DNA of 42,405 nt, taken from CAYQQQ01 sp964420125. GTDB lineage: Bacteria > Actinomycetota > Acidimicrobiia > Acidimicrobiales > Microtrichaceae. The notes under the pieces are model-generated. The model saw nothing but the letters and a program-made list of their open reading frames with translations, made no database searches and had not been told where the DNA came from. Shown piece after piece: positions 15,849 to 24,191 of this stretch (position 1 is its first letter; each line of letters begins with the position of its first letter). Both the position numbers and the translations under genes were made by a program. The DNA is taken from positions 1-42,405 of the forward strand of contig CAYQQQ010000032.1 in assembly GCA_964420125.1 (NCBI GenBank), written 5' to 3'.

Positions 15849-17485
15849 AGGTCCATCGCCTCGAAGAAGTTGTCCGAGTCGGCCGCCACCACCTGCTGCA
15901 GCGGCCGCTCGCCGGTACCGAGCAGGCTCACCAGCGCCTCGCACTTGCCCTCGAAGGTCAGGTAGCCGGGGTTCATCACCAGGAAGAGCGGCCGCTCGCC
16001 GGCGTCGGCGAGCACCGCAGCGGCGAACGTCGCCGGGTCGGCCGCCTGGTTGCGGTCCCGGTAGTCGACCCAGTCCACCCGACGCGGGTCGCCGGCGGTC
16101 GGGAAGGGCACCACCGTGGCATCGACGTCACGGTGCTCCAGGGCTCGCAGCGTCGCCGGCCCGAGCTGGTCGGGGCACACCACCACGACGGGGTCCTCCC
16201 CGGAGGCATCGAGCGCGGCGACGATGGCATCAGCCGCCACACCTGCCTGGGTGCGGTCGGAGCGGATCTCCAGGACGCAGCCGACCACCAGCGCCACCGC
16301 CACGAGGGCGGCCATGGCGGCGGTCCAGCGGGGGGAGCGGGCCATGGCCATCCCACCGGCGACGCACAGCACGAACAACGGGAAGACCACCGCCGCGTAG
16401 CGGGAGGCGTACGTGCCCGACGCCGCCACCGACGCGGCCCAGCCGATGAGCATGGTGGCGACCAGCACCGCCACCTCCACCAGCACCCGGGTCTGGGGAG
16501 CCAACGTGAGCTCGATCACCTGGCGGCCCACGCGCTGGCGGATCTCTCCGAACAGCGCCACGAACACCGCCACGACCAGCCCGTAGGACACCAGCTGCAG
16601 CTCGCCGAACCCGCCGCCGACGAAGTCGGTCAGGGTCACCACCAGGATGGTGGCCGGCCGGAACACCTCTCCCCAGGGGGTCCCGGTGTGCTCCGACTGG
16701 TAGAGCATGGACGACAGCCACGGCAGGAACAGCACCCCCGCCCCCACCAGCGCCCCGGCGCACAGCCAGCCCCGGCGGCGTCGGGCCGGATCGACCGCCC
16801 GCAGCGCCACGGCCAGCGCCAGGACACCTGTGGCGACCAGCAGCCAGATCGCCCAGTAGTGCGACCACAGCAGCGCTGCGCCCACGACCACCAGCCCCAG
16901 GGCGCTGCCGACCGGCGAGCGTCGGGGCAGGTCGGCGCGACGGGGTTCGCCGAGCAGGTCGTCCACCAGGAGGTAGCCGGCCATCACCAGCACGGTGACC
17001 AGGGAGTACATGCGCGTCTCGGTGGCGTAGCGCACGCCGTAGGGCAGCAGCGCCCACAGCACGAGTGCCAGCAGGCCGGTTCGGTGGCCACCGAGGCCCT
17101 CCGCACCGCGACGCCGGGCCAACCGCCGGCCGCAGAGGTAGGCCAGGGGGAAGCCCGCCAGGCCGATGACCCCCGACAGGGCCCGGACCCACAGGTCGCT
17201 CTCGCCCAGCCTCAACCAGAGGTGCAGCAGCACGTAGTACAGGGGAGGGTGGCCGTCGTGGCGCAGCGCCTCGGGGATGTCGCCCAACGGCAGCGAGGCG
17301 ATGTTCACCGACAGCGCCTCGTCCAGCCAGAGGTCGGGACGGGGAAGGAACCTCAGCACCACCCCGGCGCACACCGCCAGCACCGTCACCAGGCGCAAGG
17401 TCGCATCGACCGGGGGGTTCTGCGCGCCGCGGCTCGTTGACCGGGCGCGCGGCGACGTCTCCGGTGCCGGCTCTCCGAGGCTCAC
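15824..17485 (-). CDS. GT39-like polytopic membrane glycosyltransferase
   Basis: About 553 residues. After a soluble 28-residue N-terminus there are about ten membrane helices. The first outer loop has WLDEALSVNIASLPL (Asp-Glu near 55-56, the expected catalytic acid pair of GT39/ArnT-type GT-C enzymes) and HDGHPPLYYVLLHLWL, a hallmark of this group; RYATETRMYSL follows in the second loop. The C-terminal 150 residues are a soluble extracytoplasmic domain. It probably transfers a sugar from a polyprenyl phosphate to a glycan or protein. GTG start overlaps the upstream stop as GTGA and is preceded by an AGAGG ribosome binding site. Confidence 0.82.
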   Translation of the reverse strand: MSLGEPAPETSPRARSTSRGAQNPPVDATLRLVTVLAVCAGVVLRFLPRPDLWLDEALSVNIASLPLGDIPEALRHDGHPPLYYVLLHLWLRLGESDLWVRALSGVIGLAGFPLAYLCGRRLARRRGAEGLGGHRTGLLALVLWALLPYGVRYATETRMYSLVTVLVMAGYLLVDDLLGEPRRADLPRRSPVGSALGLVVVGAALLWSHYWAIWLLVATGVLALAVALRAVDPARRRRGWLCAGALVGAGVLFLPWLSSMLYQSEHTGTPWGEVFRPATILVVTLTDFVGGGFGELQLVSYGLVVAVFVALFGEIRQRVGRQVIELTLAPQTRVLVEVAVLVATMLIGWAASVAASGTYASRYAAVVFPLFVLCVAGGMAMARSPRWTAAMAALVAVALVVGCVLEIRSDRTQAGVAADAIVAALDASGEDPVVVVCPDQLGPATLRALEHRDVDATVVPFPTAGDPRRVDWVDYRDRNQAADPATFAAAVLADAGERPLFLVMNPGYLTFEGKCEALVSLLGTGERPLQQVVAADSDNFFEAMDLWERPSAG

Positions 17486-18795
17486 CAATCCTCTCCCCTC
17501 GGCCCGACCACCGGTGGCGGCACGTCGCGGAAGCGCTCCAGCGCTGCGGCGACGGCGTCGGTGGTGTCCGCCCACGCCGGGGGGACGTAGCCGGCGGCCC
17601 GGGCGACCAGGGCCTCGTGGTGGTCGTCGTCGAGCAGGTGGCGCTCGATGGCGACCACCAGCGCGTCGACGTCGTCGGGGTCGATCGTCTCGACCCTGCC
17701 GTCGCCGGCCTCGGCCAGGGCCCCGCCGCTGGAGGCGATGGTGGCGCAGCCGTGGTGCAGGGCCTCCATCACCGGCACACCCAGGCCCTCGTAGCGTGAC
17801 GGGGCGATGGTGAGGAAGGCCCGTCGGTAGAGCCACGCCAGCTGCCCGTCGTCGACCGCGTCGGGCCACAGCAGGCGCCGCCCCTGCTCCGGGTGGGTGC
17901 GCAGCCGTTCGACGAGGTCGTCGACCATCCAGCCCTGACGTCCGACGACCACCAGGCCGAGGTCCTCGTGGCGGTGGCGGAGACGATCGAAGGCCTCGAG
18001 CACCATCGCCTGGTTCTTCCGCGGCTCGAGCGTCCCCACCACAAGGAGGAACCGGCCCATCTGCGGGGGGAGCGCCACGGGACTGGGCTCCACGTCGGGC
18101 AGGTCGGCGCCGAGGGGGATCACGACCGACGGCAGATCCCGATCGATGCCCCTGTCCCGGGCCAGGCGCCGCAGATCCGCCTCGGTGTTGCGGGAGATGC
18201 ACAGGAACAGCTCGCTGTGCTCGAGGTGCGCCCGCAGCCACCTGTCGAACAGGGACCGCTGGTTGGCGTCGAACCACTCCGGGAAGAGCTCGGGCATGAC
18301 GTCGGCGACGAGCACCGCGGTGTGCACGCCTTCCGCGCGGAGTCGGACCAGCAGCTGCTCGCGTGGTTCGGGATCGTTCCACGCAGGCTCCAGGTCGAGC
18401 CACACCGAGCCCATCGGCGGCAGCTCGATGTCGAGGCCGCGCACGGTGGGGGACGGGAGCAGCGACTGGCGGCCCCTCGCCAGCGCAGCTCGGGTCCGGC
18501 CCACCACAGGCAGCCCAACGGCGGCGCGCACGACGGGCGAGAGCGGTCCGAAGCGGTCGGCTCGGCGGCGGTTCGTGCCCCCTGGAGGGTGGTGGCGCAA
18601 CTGCTCCCGCTCGTGCTCGGTGAGATGGCGGTACCGGCCGCGACCGGCGAAGACCACCGGGACGACCTCGATCTCGGCAGGATCGTGTCGGGCGAGGCCG
18701 TTGAGCACCGAGCGCACCACCCGCTCGTAGCCTGCGGTGAAGCGCGCGGCCAGGGTGGTGGTGACTTCGACGTAGAGGGCGAGGGGGTCGCTCAC
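17482..18795 (-). CDS. GT-B (GT4-type) glycosyltransferase
   Basis: About 437 residues. N-terminal Rossmann half begins LALYVEVTTTLAARFTAGYERVVR; the C-terminal half has the donor-binding hallmarks LLVVGTLEPRKNQAMVLEAF and PSRYEGLGVPVMEALHHG with the E-x7-E pattern, then ATIASSGGALAEAGDG. Cytoplasmic enzyme transferring a nucleotide-activated sugar. GTG start overlaps the stop of the double-GT gene (GTGA), and its stop overlaps the next start (GTGA), so it is embedded in a translationally coupled operon. Acceptor unknown. Confidence 0.88.
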   Translation of the reverse strand: MSDPLALYVEVTTTLAARFTAGYERVVRSVLNGLARHDPAEIEVVPVVFAGRGRYRHLTEHEREQLRHHPPGGTNRRRADRFGPLSPVVRAAVGLPVVGRTRAALARGRQSLLPSPTVRGLDIELPPMGSVWLDLEPAWNDPEPREQLLVRLRAEGVHTAVLVADVMPELFPEWFDANQRSLFDRWLRAHLEHSELFLCISRNTEADLRRLARDRGIDRDLPSVVIPLGADLPDVEPSPVALPPQMGRFLLVVGTLEPRKNQAMVLEAFDRLRHRHEDLGLVVVGRQGWMVDDLVERLRTHPEQGRRLLWPDAVDDGQLAWLYRRAFLTIAPSRYEGLGVPVMEALHHGCATIASSGGALAEAGDGRVETIDPDDVDALVVAIERHLLDDDHHEALVARAAGYVPPAWADTTDAVAAALERFRDVPPPVVGPRGEDW

Positions 18796-21335
18796 GGCGG
18801 TGAGGGCCTTTCGTTCTCTCGAGCTGGGGCTTCTCGGGCTGCGGGGCGGGTCGAGGCTGCGGGGCGGGAGGCTGCGTTCCCGAGCACGCCGTCGACCGCG
18901 TCGGCGAACTGCTCGCCCACGCGGGACCAGTCGAACTCGACCTCGACCAGACGTCGTGCGGCGTCCACCCTGGCACGATTCGGTGACCTGAGCGATTCCC
19001 GGATCCCCAGGGCCACCTGGTCGGCCTCGACCACGAGGGCGACCTCGTGCGGGTTCGCCAGGCCCCGTGCCCCGGTCGGGGTGCTCACCACCGGGACGCC
19101 GGCCGCGAAGTACTCCAGCAGCTTCAGGTTCGAGCCACCGCCGGCCTCCATCGGGTTGAGCGCCACGTCCGCCGCCCGCAGCAGCTCCTCCAGCCGCTCC
19201 GAGCTCACCTGGCCCACCAGGCGGACGTTGGACGGGACGTCCCGGTCCAGCTGATCGGTGTGGCGGCCGGCCAGCACGAAGAGCACGTCGCCCAGCCGGG
19301 GCGCCAGGTGGAGGATCGATCGGCCGGCCAGGATGTTCGGGCGATGCGCCGATCCCACGAACAGCGCGACGTGGCGGACGTCGGACGGTGCCTCCAGCAG
19401 CGCGAGCACCCGGCGACGTGCAGCGGCGTGCTCCTCCTCGGAGCGTGGGCGGACCTTGGCGGTGTCCACGCCATTGGGCACGACCGCCGTGGCGCTCCTC
19501 AGGACACCGCCGGGCGCGCCCGAGGCGATGGCCGCGAGATCCTCGCCGGTGGTGGCCACCACGAGCGCCGCCCGTGAGATCGCCAGATCCTCCGCCTCGG
19601 CGACCCGTGCCAGCATCCATCGACCGGCCTCGTCGTCCGGCAGCATCTGGGACTTCAGGGCGAGCTCGTGGTTGTGGGCGTCGTAGACCAGGGGGACCTG
19701 CGGGTCGAGGTCGACCACCGCCGGCGCCAGGTACGGCTGGACGGCGATCACTCCCGCCGCCCCGCGCAGCGCGTGGCGGAGCTCGCGCACCAGCTCCGGG
19801 GAGGCCGACCAGAGCACGGACGCGGCGACGTCGGTGACCGCGACGACATCGGTCAGGCGACGCAGGCGGGCCTCGGCAGCGAGGTGGCGGGACGAGGGCA
19901 CCACCTCGATCTGCTCGATGCCCTCGCCGAGGTCGTGGTGGATCCCGCGCGTCGCCTCGGGGCGATCGGAGAGGCAGACGATCGTGATGCCCCATCCTCG
20001 CCTCGCCAGGGAGGCCACGAGGTGGCCGGCTCGCTCCGGCCCGCCGCCGGGCCATCCGAGGATCGGGTAGGTGCTGACCGCCACGAGTCGTCCGCGTCCA
20101 TCGGGCCGGGAGGCAGGGGCGACGTCGTGCTCCAGCAACCGGTCGACCGCCGTGGGCCAGTCGAGCTCCCGGGCTCTTGTCCTCGCGGCCCTGCCGAGTC
20201 GGGCCGCGAGGCCGGCGTCGGACCACAGCGCCTCGACGGCCCGCTGCAGCTTGCGGGGGTCGGGCTCGCACACGGACCCGTCCCGGCCGTCGGTTACCAG
20301 CTCCGTGGGCCCGCCGGCGTCGGTGGTGGTGATCACCGCACGTCCGTGCTGCATGGCCTCCACGGTGACGTAGCCGAAGTCCTCCTCCGCAGGGGTGACC
20401 AGCACGCCGCGTGCGGCCCGGTAGAGCTCGCTCAGCTCCTCGTCCTGCACGCGCCCGACGAAGCGGATGCGGTCGTCCCCTCCGGCGACCTGCTCGAGGC
20501 GGGCGCGGTCGGGGCCGTCGCCGACGACCACCAGGCCCACCGACGGATCCTGCACCCGGCGAACGGCCTCGATGGCCAGATCGATCCGCTTGGGGCGATC
20601 GAGTCGGCCGACGGTGACGAAGACGTCGCCGGGCTCCCCGGTGTCGCCGGGGTCCTCGAGGCTCGATGGCGGGTGCACCACCGCCACCGGCACACCCGGA
20701 GGGAAGTAGTCGGCACGATCGGCGACCTGCTGGGAGATGGCTGCGTGGCGGGCGACCCGGCTCGGGTGCAGCGCCCAGCGGTCGAGGTGGTGCACGACGG
20801 CCCGGGCCAGGGGCGAGGGCACGGCCAGCGGTCCTCCGGCGTCGGTGGAGTCCTCGGGCAGCAGATCGGCGATCTCGCGGACTCGATCCACGACCTCGTA
20901 GGGGCCCACCACCTCGGGTCCCTCCGCCAGCCGGTCCACCAGCGCCACCCACGGCGCGAGACGGGAGGCGGCCGTCGTCGGGTCGTCGCCCCCGGTGGGT
21001 TCGTGCATGGCCGGGTTCCACGTGTCGTACAGGCCCCGGAGGGGGTGCAGCATCCACACGACGTGGAAGGGGTGCTGCACCATCCACGCCGGGTACTTGC
21101 CGGTGATGACCAGGTCGACGTGGGAGAGGTCGAGCAGGCCGAAGTCCTCGTAGGCGTCGATCAGGTCGACCAGTGTGCGCTCCCGCACCGGGACCTTCAC
21201 GACGTCGGTGGCGATGCCGCGTGCGTCCAGGGCGCGTCGCAGCGCCTCCCAGTGCCGTTCGGCGCCGCCGAGGCGGAGCGGCACGGGGCTGGGCGCCACG
21301 ATGGCAGCGGTGCGCACCTCGGAGGGGATGTTCAT
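18792..21335 (-). CDS. Double glycosyltransferase: two GT-B domains fused
   Basis: About 847 residues carrying two complete GT-B enzymes. Module 1 (about 5-405) has the acceptor-side LRLGGAERHWEALRRAL and donor-side TVGRLDRPKRIDLAIEAV and EEDFGYVTVEAMQHG (E-x7-E). Module 2 (about 415-820) has GWPGGGPERAGHLVASLARRG, VYDAHNHELAL, VGSAHRPN, and GGGSNLKLLEYFAAGVPVV. The modules are not close copies, so they probably add different sugars or one is regulatory. A Pro/Ala/Arg-rich tail follows. ATG start overlaps the stop of the 84-residue gene (ATGA), with GGGG seven bases upstream. Cytoplasmic, likely at the membrane with its operon partners. Confidence 0.85.
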   Translation of the reverse strand: MNIPSEVRTAAIVAPSPVPLRLGGAERHWEALRRALDARGIATDVVKVPVRERTLVDLIDAYEDFGLLDLSHVDLVITGKYPAWMVQHPFHVVWMLHPLRGLYDTWNPAMHEPTGGDDPTTAASRLAPWVALVDRLAEGPEVVGPYEVVDRVREIADLLPEDSTDAGGPLAVPSPLARAVVHHLDRWALHPSRVARHAAISQQVADRADYFPPGVPVAVVHPPSSLEDPGDTGEPGDVFVTVGRLDRPKRIDLAIEAVRRVQDPSVGLVVVGDGPDRARLEQVAGGDDRIRFVGRVQDEELSELYRAARGVLVTPAEEDFGYVTVEAMQHGRAVITTTDAGGPTELVTDGRDGSVCEPDPRKLQRAVEALWSDAGLAARLGRAARTRARELDWPTAVDRLLEHDVAPASRPDGRGRLVAVSTYPILGWPGGGPERAGHLVASLARRGWGITIVCLSDRPEATRGIHHDLGEGIEQIEVVPSSRHLAAEARLRRLTDVVAVTDVAASVLWSASPELVRELRHALRGAAGVIAVQPYLAPAVVDLDPQVPLVYDAHNHELALKSQMLPDDEAGRWMLARVAEAEDLAISRAALVVATTGEDLAAIASGAPGGVLRSATAVVPNGVDTAKVRPRSEEEHAAARRRVLALLEAPSDVRHVALFVGSAHRPNILAGRSILHLAPRLGDVLFVLAGRHTDQLDRDVPSNVRLVGQVSSERLEELLRAADVALNPMEAGGGSNLKLLEYFAAGVPVVSTPTGARGLANPHEVALVVEADQVALGIRESLRSPNRARVDAARRLVEVEFDWSRVGEQFADAVDGVLGNAASRPAASTRPAAREAPARENERPSPP

Positions 21336-21586
21336 CGCCGTGCCCCGGTGGTGCGGCTCCGGCGCCGGCGAGCCTGCGACCGCCGGCGCCGGAGCAGCTC
21401 CGGGCTCAGCGCCGCGCCGGTGTCGGCGGCGCACGCCTCGGACACGATGCGGTCCATCTCGGCGGCGACGGATCCGGAGCGGAACCGGGCACGGGCGCGC
21501 AGCACGCGACGGGCGGTGCGCCGCGCGGCCCGGGCGATGCCGTGGTCGGCGGTGGCCACCCAGCGGCGGAGGTCGCGGGGGCTCAT
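21332..21586 (-). CDS. Small basic protein (84 aa) of unknown function, coupled in operon
   Basis: Begins MSPRDLRRWVATADHG and ends in an Arg-rich stretch (RRRRSQARRRRSRTT). The ATG overlaps the aminotransferase stop (ATGA) and its TGA overlaps the double-GT start (ATGA), so it is read as a real gene despite its size. The first 40 residues could form an amphipathic Arg-rich helix; the tail may bind nucleic acid, acidic lipid head groups or phosphopolymers. No transmembrane segment. I do not recognise the family. Confidence 0.65.
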   Translation of the reverse strand: MSPRDLRRWVATADHGIARAARRTARRVLRARARFRSGSVAAEMDRIVSEACAADTGAALSPELLRRRRSQARRRRSRTTGARR

Positions 21587-22755
21587 CCGGAGCCCGGCCG
21601 ATCGTGGCGATGCTCGTGGAGCCAGGGGCCGAGCCGGTCGGCGGCGTCCTCGACCTCTTCGGTGGCGCCGGCGACGGAGAAGCGGACGTAGCGCTCGCCG
21701 CGCGCCGGATCGAAGTCGATCCCCGGGGTGGCGGCGACCCCCAGCTCCTCCAGCCACCGTCGGCACAGGGCTCGGGAGCTCCCCCACTCGGAGAGGTCCG
21801 CCCACACGTAGAACGCGCCCTCGGCGGGGGCGATGTCCCCCACACCGACCCCTTCGAGCATCTCGACGAGGATGCGGCGGTTGGTGCGGTGGCGCCGGGC
21901 GTGGAGGTCGAGCTCCTCGGTGGCGTCGAAGGCGGCGACGGCCGCGAGCTGCGAGATGGTCGGCGGTGCCAGGAACAGGTTCTGGGCCAGGCGCTCGACC
22001 GCCCGCACGGCGGCATCGGGCAGCACCAGCCAACCGAGCCGCCAACCGGTCATGCAGAAGTACTTCGAGAAGCTCTGGACCACCACGGCATCGGTGCGGG
22101 CGGCCGCGGTGGGCAGGGGTCGGTCGGCGATGCCGTGGTAGATCTCGTCGAGCACCAACCGGGCCCCGTGGTCCTGGCACCAGGTGGCCAGTGCGTCGAG
22201 CTCGGCGGCGTCGAGCACGGCGCCGGTGGGGTTGGACGGGTTGGCCACCACCACCCCCGTCAAGGGCCCGACCGCGTCGAGCGCCCCCGGGGTGGGCCGA
22301 TAGCCGGTGTCGGTGCCGACGGGCACGGCGACGGCCTCCACTCCCAGTGCTTCGAGGATGTTGGCGTAGCACGGGTAGCCCGGCTGCACGACGCCGACGC
22401 GGTCGCCGACGTCGAAGAAGGCGAGGAAGGCCAGGACGCACCCACCCGAGGCGCCGGTGGTCACCGCGACACGTTCGGGGTCGAGGTCGATGCCGTGGCG
22501 ACGGTGGTAGTGCTCGGCGATGCGGGCCCGCAGCTCCGGTGTCCCCAGGCCGTCGGTGTAGCCGAGCGGGCGCTCCAGCGCTTCGCGCGCCGCGTCGATC
22601 ACGGCCCGGGGAGCGGGACGCCCCGGCTGGCCGACCTCGAGGTGGCAGGTGGCGCGACCGTCGTGGTGGGCGTCGCGCTCGCGCGCCTGGCGCACGACGT
22701 CCATCACCTCGAACGCAGCGATGCGCTCGGCGCGGCGTGATGTGCCCACGGTCAT
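21583..22755 (-). CDS. PLP-dependent class I/II aminotransferase
   Basis: About 390 residues, fold-type I. Seen: substrate/PLP region GQPGRPAP near the N-terminus, YTDGLGTPELRARIAEHY, TTGASGGCVLAFLAF, the NPSNPTGAV block, the Asp-containing LDEIYHG, the PLP-Lys in SFSKYFCMTGWRLGW and the carboxylate Arg in RYVRFSVAG. It resembles aspartate/alanine aminotransferases acting on amino acids rather than the DegT nucleotide-sugar type, so its place at the head of a glycosyltransferase operon is unusual. The ATG has a TACGAT box seven bases upstream and no ribosome binding site, suggesting a leaderless transcript for the whole operon. Confidence 0.88.
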   Translation of the reverse strand: MTVGTSRRAERIAAFEVMDVVRQARERDAHHDGRATCHLEVGQPGRPAPRAVIDAAREALERPLGYTDGLGTPELRARIAEHYHRRHGIDLDPERVAVTTGASGGCVLAFLAFFDVGDRVGVVQPGYPCYANILEALGVEAVAVPVGTDTGYRPTPGALDAVGPLTGVVVANPSNPTGAVLDAAELDALATWCQDHGARLVLDEIYHGIADRPLPTAAARTDAVVVQSFSKYFCMTGWRLGWLVLPDAAVRAVERLAQNLFLAPPTISQLAAVAAFDATEELDLHARRHRTNRRILVEMLEGVGVGDIAPAEGAFYVWADLSEWGSSRALCRRWLEELGVAATPGIDFDPARGERYVRFSVAGATEEVEDAADRLGPWLHEHRHDRPGSG

Positions 22756-22762
22756 CCGGGCA

Positions 22763-22768
22763 ATCGTA
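22763..22768 (-). promoter_or_regulatory. Candidate -10 element (TACGAT) for the aminotransferase-glycosyltransferase operon
   Basis: TACGAT on the minus strand ends seven bases before the aminotransferase ATG, consistent with a leaderless start and a single promoter for six overlapping genes down to 14664. Confidence 0.5.
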
Positions 22769-22843
22769 GAGAACGGCCGCCCGGGGTGGGTGCCCGCAGG
22801 CCCAGGTGCCCGCAGCGGGCGCGTCGTCTCCGGTCGGGCGCGA

Positions 22844-22882
22844 CACCGGGGCCCGTTCGGTCGCCCGGACGGTGCCCCGGTG
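22844..22882. other. Strong 13-bp stem hairpin in intergenic region
   Basis: CACCGGGGC-CCGT on one side pairs with ACGG-(T)-GCCCCGGTG on the other, with one bulged base and a 12-base loop. It lies between the thiolase stop and the aminotransferase promoter. It could help terminate the thiolase transcript or shield the next operon; no T tract. Confidence 0.45.
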
Positions 22883-22940
22883 GTCCGCTCCGAGAGCAGA
22901 GACCGGCGGTCGCCGGCCCTGCTCCCCTGTGGTGTTCCCA

Positions 22941-22961
22941 CCCGATGGTTCGGCCACCGGG
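22941..22961 (-). terminator. Possible terminator hairpin after the thiolase gene
   Basis: Eight-bp stem (CCCGGTGG / CCATCGGG, one G-U pair) with a five-base loop, 19 bases past the thiolase stop on the minus strand. No T run follows, as is common in high-GC actinobacteria. Confidence 0.4.
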
Positions 22962-22979
22962 CGGGAAACCTTGAGCGGG

Positions 22980-24191
22980 TCAGCGAACCACGATCACGGA
23001 GCTGCCGTGGCCGAAGAGGCCCTGGTTGGCGGTGATGCCTGCGCTCGGAGGAGTGCCGTCGGCTCGCAGGGCCTGGCGACCCTCGGCCTGGCCGCGGAGC
23101 TGCCATGTCAGCTCGCACACCTGGGCCAGTGCCTGGGCCGGCACGGCCTCGCCGAAGCAGGCGAGCCCCCCGGAGGGGTTCACCGGCAGGCGCCCGCCCA
23201 GGGTCGTCGCTCCGTCGCGCAGCAGCTTCTCCGCCTCGCCCGGACCGCAGAACCCCAGGTCCTCGTACCAGTCGAGCTCGAGGGCGGTGGACAGGTCGTA
23301 CACCTCCGCGACCTCGATGTCGTCGGGGCCGATGCCGGCCTGGGCGTAGGCGGCATCGCCGATCGCCTGCTTGAACGTCCGTGGCGGCGCCGCGATGCCG
23401 GCGGCGGAGTCCGTGGCGAAGTTCGGCATCTCGATCACGGTGTTGGGGAAGGTGGGGGTGACCGTGGAGACGGCGGCGACCCGCACGGTGGGTTCGGCTC
23501 CGAGGTGGCGCTTCGCCCACTCCATCGAGGCGAGGACCACGGCGGCGCCCCCGTCGGAGGTGGCGCAGATGTCGAGCAGCCGGAGGGGGCTGGCCACCAC
23601 CGGCGAAGCGGCGACGTCCTCCGCGGTGACCTCCTTGCGGTACCTGGCGTAGGGGTTGGCCAGCCCGTGGCGGGCGTTCTTGACCTTGACCGCGGCGAAG
23701 TCGGACTCGTCCGCCCCGTAGAGGTCGATGCGGCGGCGGGCGTTGAGGGCGAAGTAGGTGGGGTTGGAGGCACCCAGCAGCCGGAACCTCAGCCAGTCGG
23801 GGTCGTCGGGGCGGTCCCCGGCGTTGGGCTTCAGGAAGCCCTTCGGGGTGGTGTCGGCACCGACGACCAGGGCCACCTCGCACAACCCGGCCAGGATCCG
23901 CTGGCGGGCCGCCTCGAGCGCCATGGTCCCCGAGGCGCACGCGCCGTAGGCGCTGGTGACGGGGATGCCGGTCCAGCCGAGCGCCTGGGCGAAGGTGGCG
24001 CCGGCCACGTAGCCCGGGTAGCCGTTGCGCATGGTGTCGGCGCCGGCCACGAAGCCGATGTCGTCCCATGCCACCTCGGCGTCGTCGAGCGCAGCCCGCG
24101 CGGCGGCCACGCCGTACTCCACGAAGTTCCGACCCCACTTGCCCCAGGGGTGCATGCCCACCCCGAGCACCGCGACCTGCTCCACGGCCAT
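22980..24191 (-). CDS. Thiolase-fold lipid-transfer protein (Ltp family, probable steroid side-chain or ring aldolase/thiolase)
   Basis: About 403 residues. Thiolase superfamily, SCP2/Ltp branch: VAVLGVGMHPWGKWG start, AYGACASGTMALEAA (position of the nucleophile Cys loop), VVGADTTPKG, DICATSDGGAAVVLA, VAEVYDLSTALELDWYEDLGFC, NPSGGLACFGEAVPAQALAQ and a GHGSSVIVVR end. The VYD block replaces the NEAF of degradative thiolases, and Tyr at this position is catalytic in Ltp2-type retro-aldolases. Adjacent DUF35 protein (TGATG overlap) fits the Ltp-DUF35 complexes known from steroid degradation. From memory, an LLM oxidoreductase, a DUF35 protein and Ltp proteins are also neighbours at Rv3520c-Rv3523 of M. 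tuberculosis. ATG at 24191 chosen; upstream frame is a shadow. Confidence 0.82.
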   Translation of the reverse strand: MAVEQVAVLGVGMHPWGKWGRNFVEYGVAAARAALDDAEVAWDDIGFVAGADTMRNGYPGYVAGATFAQALGWTGIPVTSAYGACASGTMALEAARQRILAGLCEVALVVGADTTPKGFLKPNAGDRPDDPDWLRFRLLGASNPTYFALNARRRIDLYGADESDFAAVKVKNARHGLANPYARYRKEVTAEDVAASPVVASPLRLLDICATSDGGAAVVLASMEWAKRHLGAEPTVRVAAVSTVTPTFPNTVIEMPNFATDSAAGIAAPPRTFKQAIGDAAYAQAGIGPDDIEVAEVYDLSTALELDWYEDLGFCGPGEAEKLLRDGATTLGGRLPVNPSGGLACFGEAVPAQALAQVCELTWQLRGQAEGRQALRADGTPPSAGITANQGLFGHGSSVIVVR

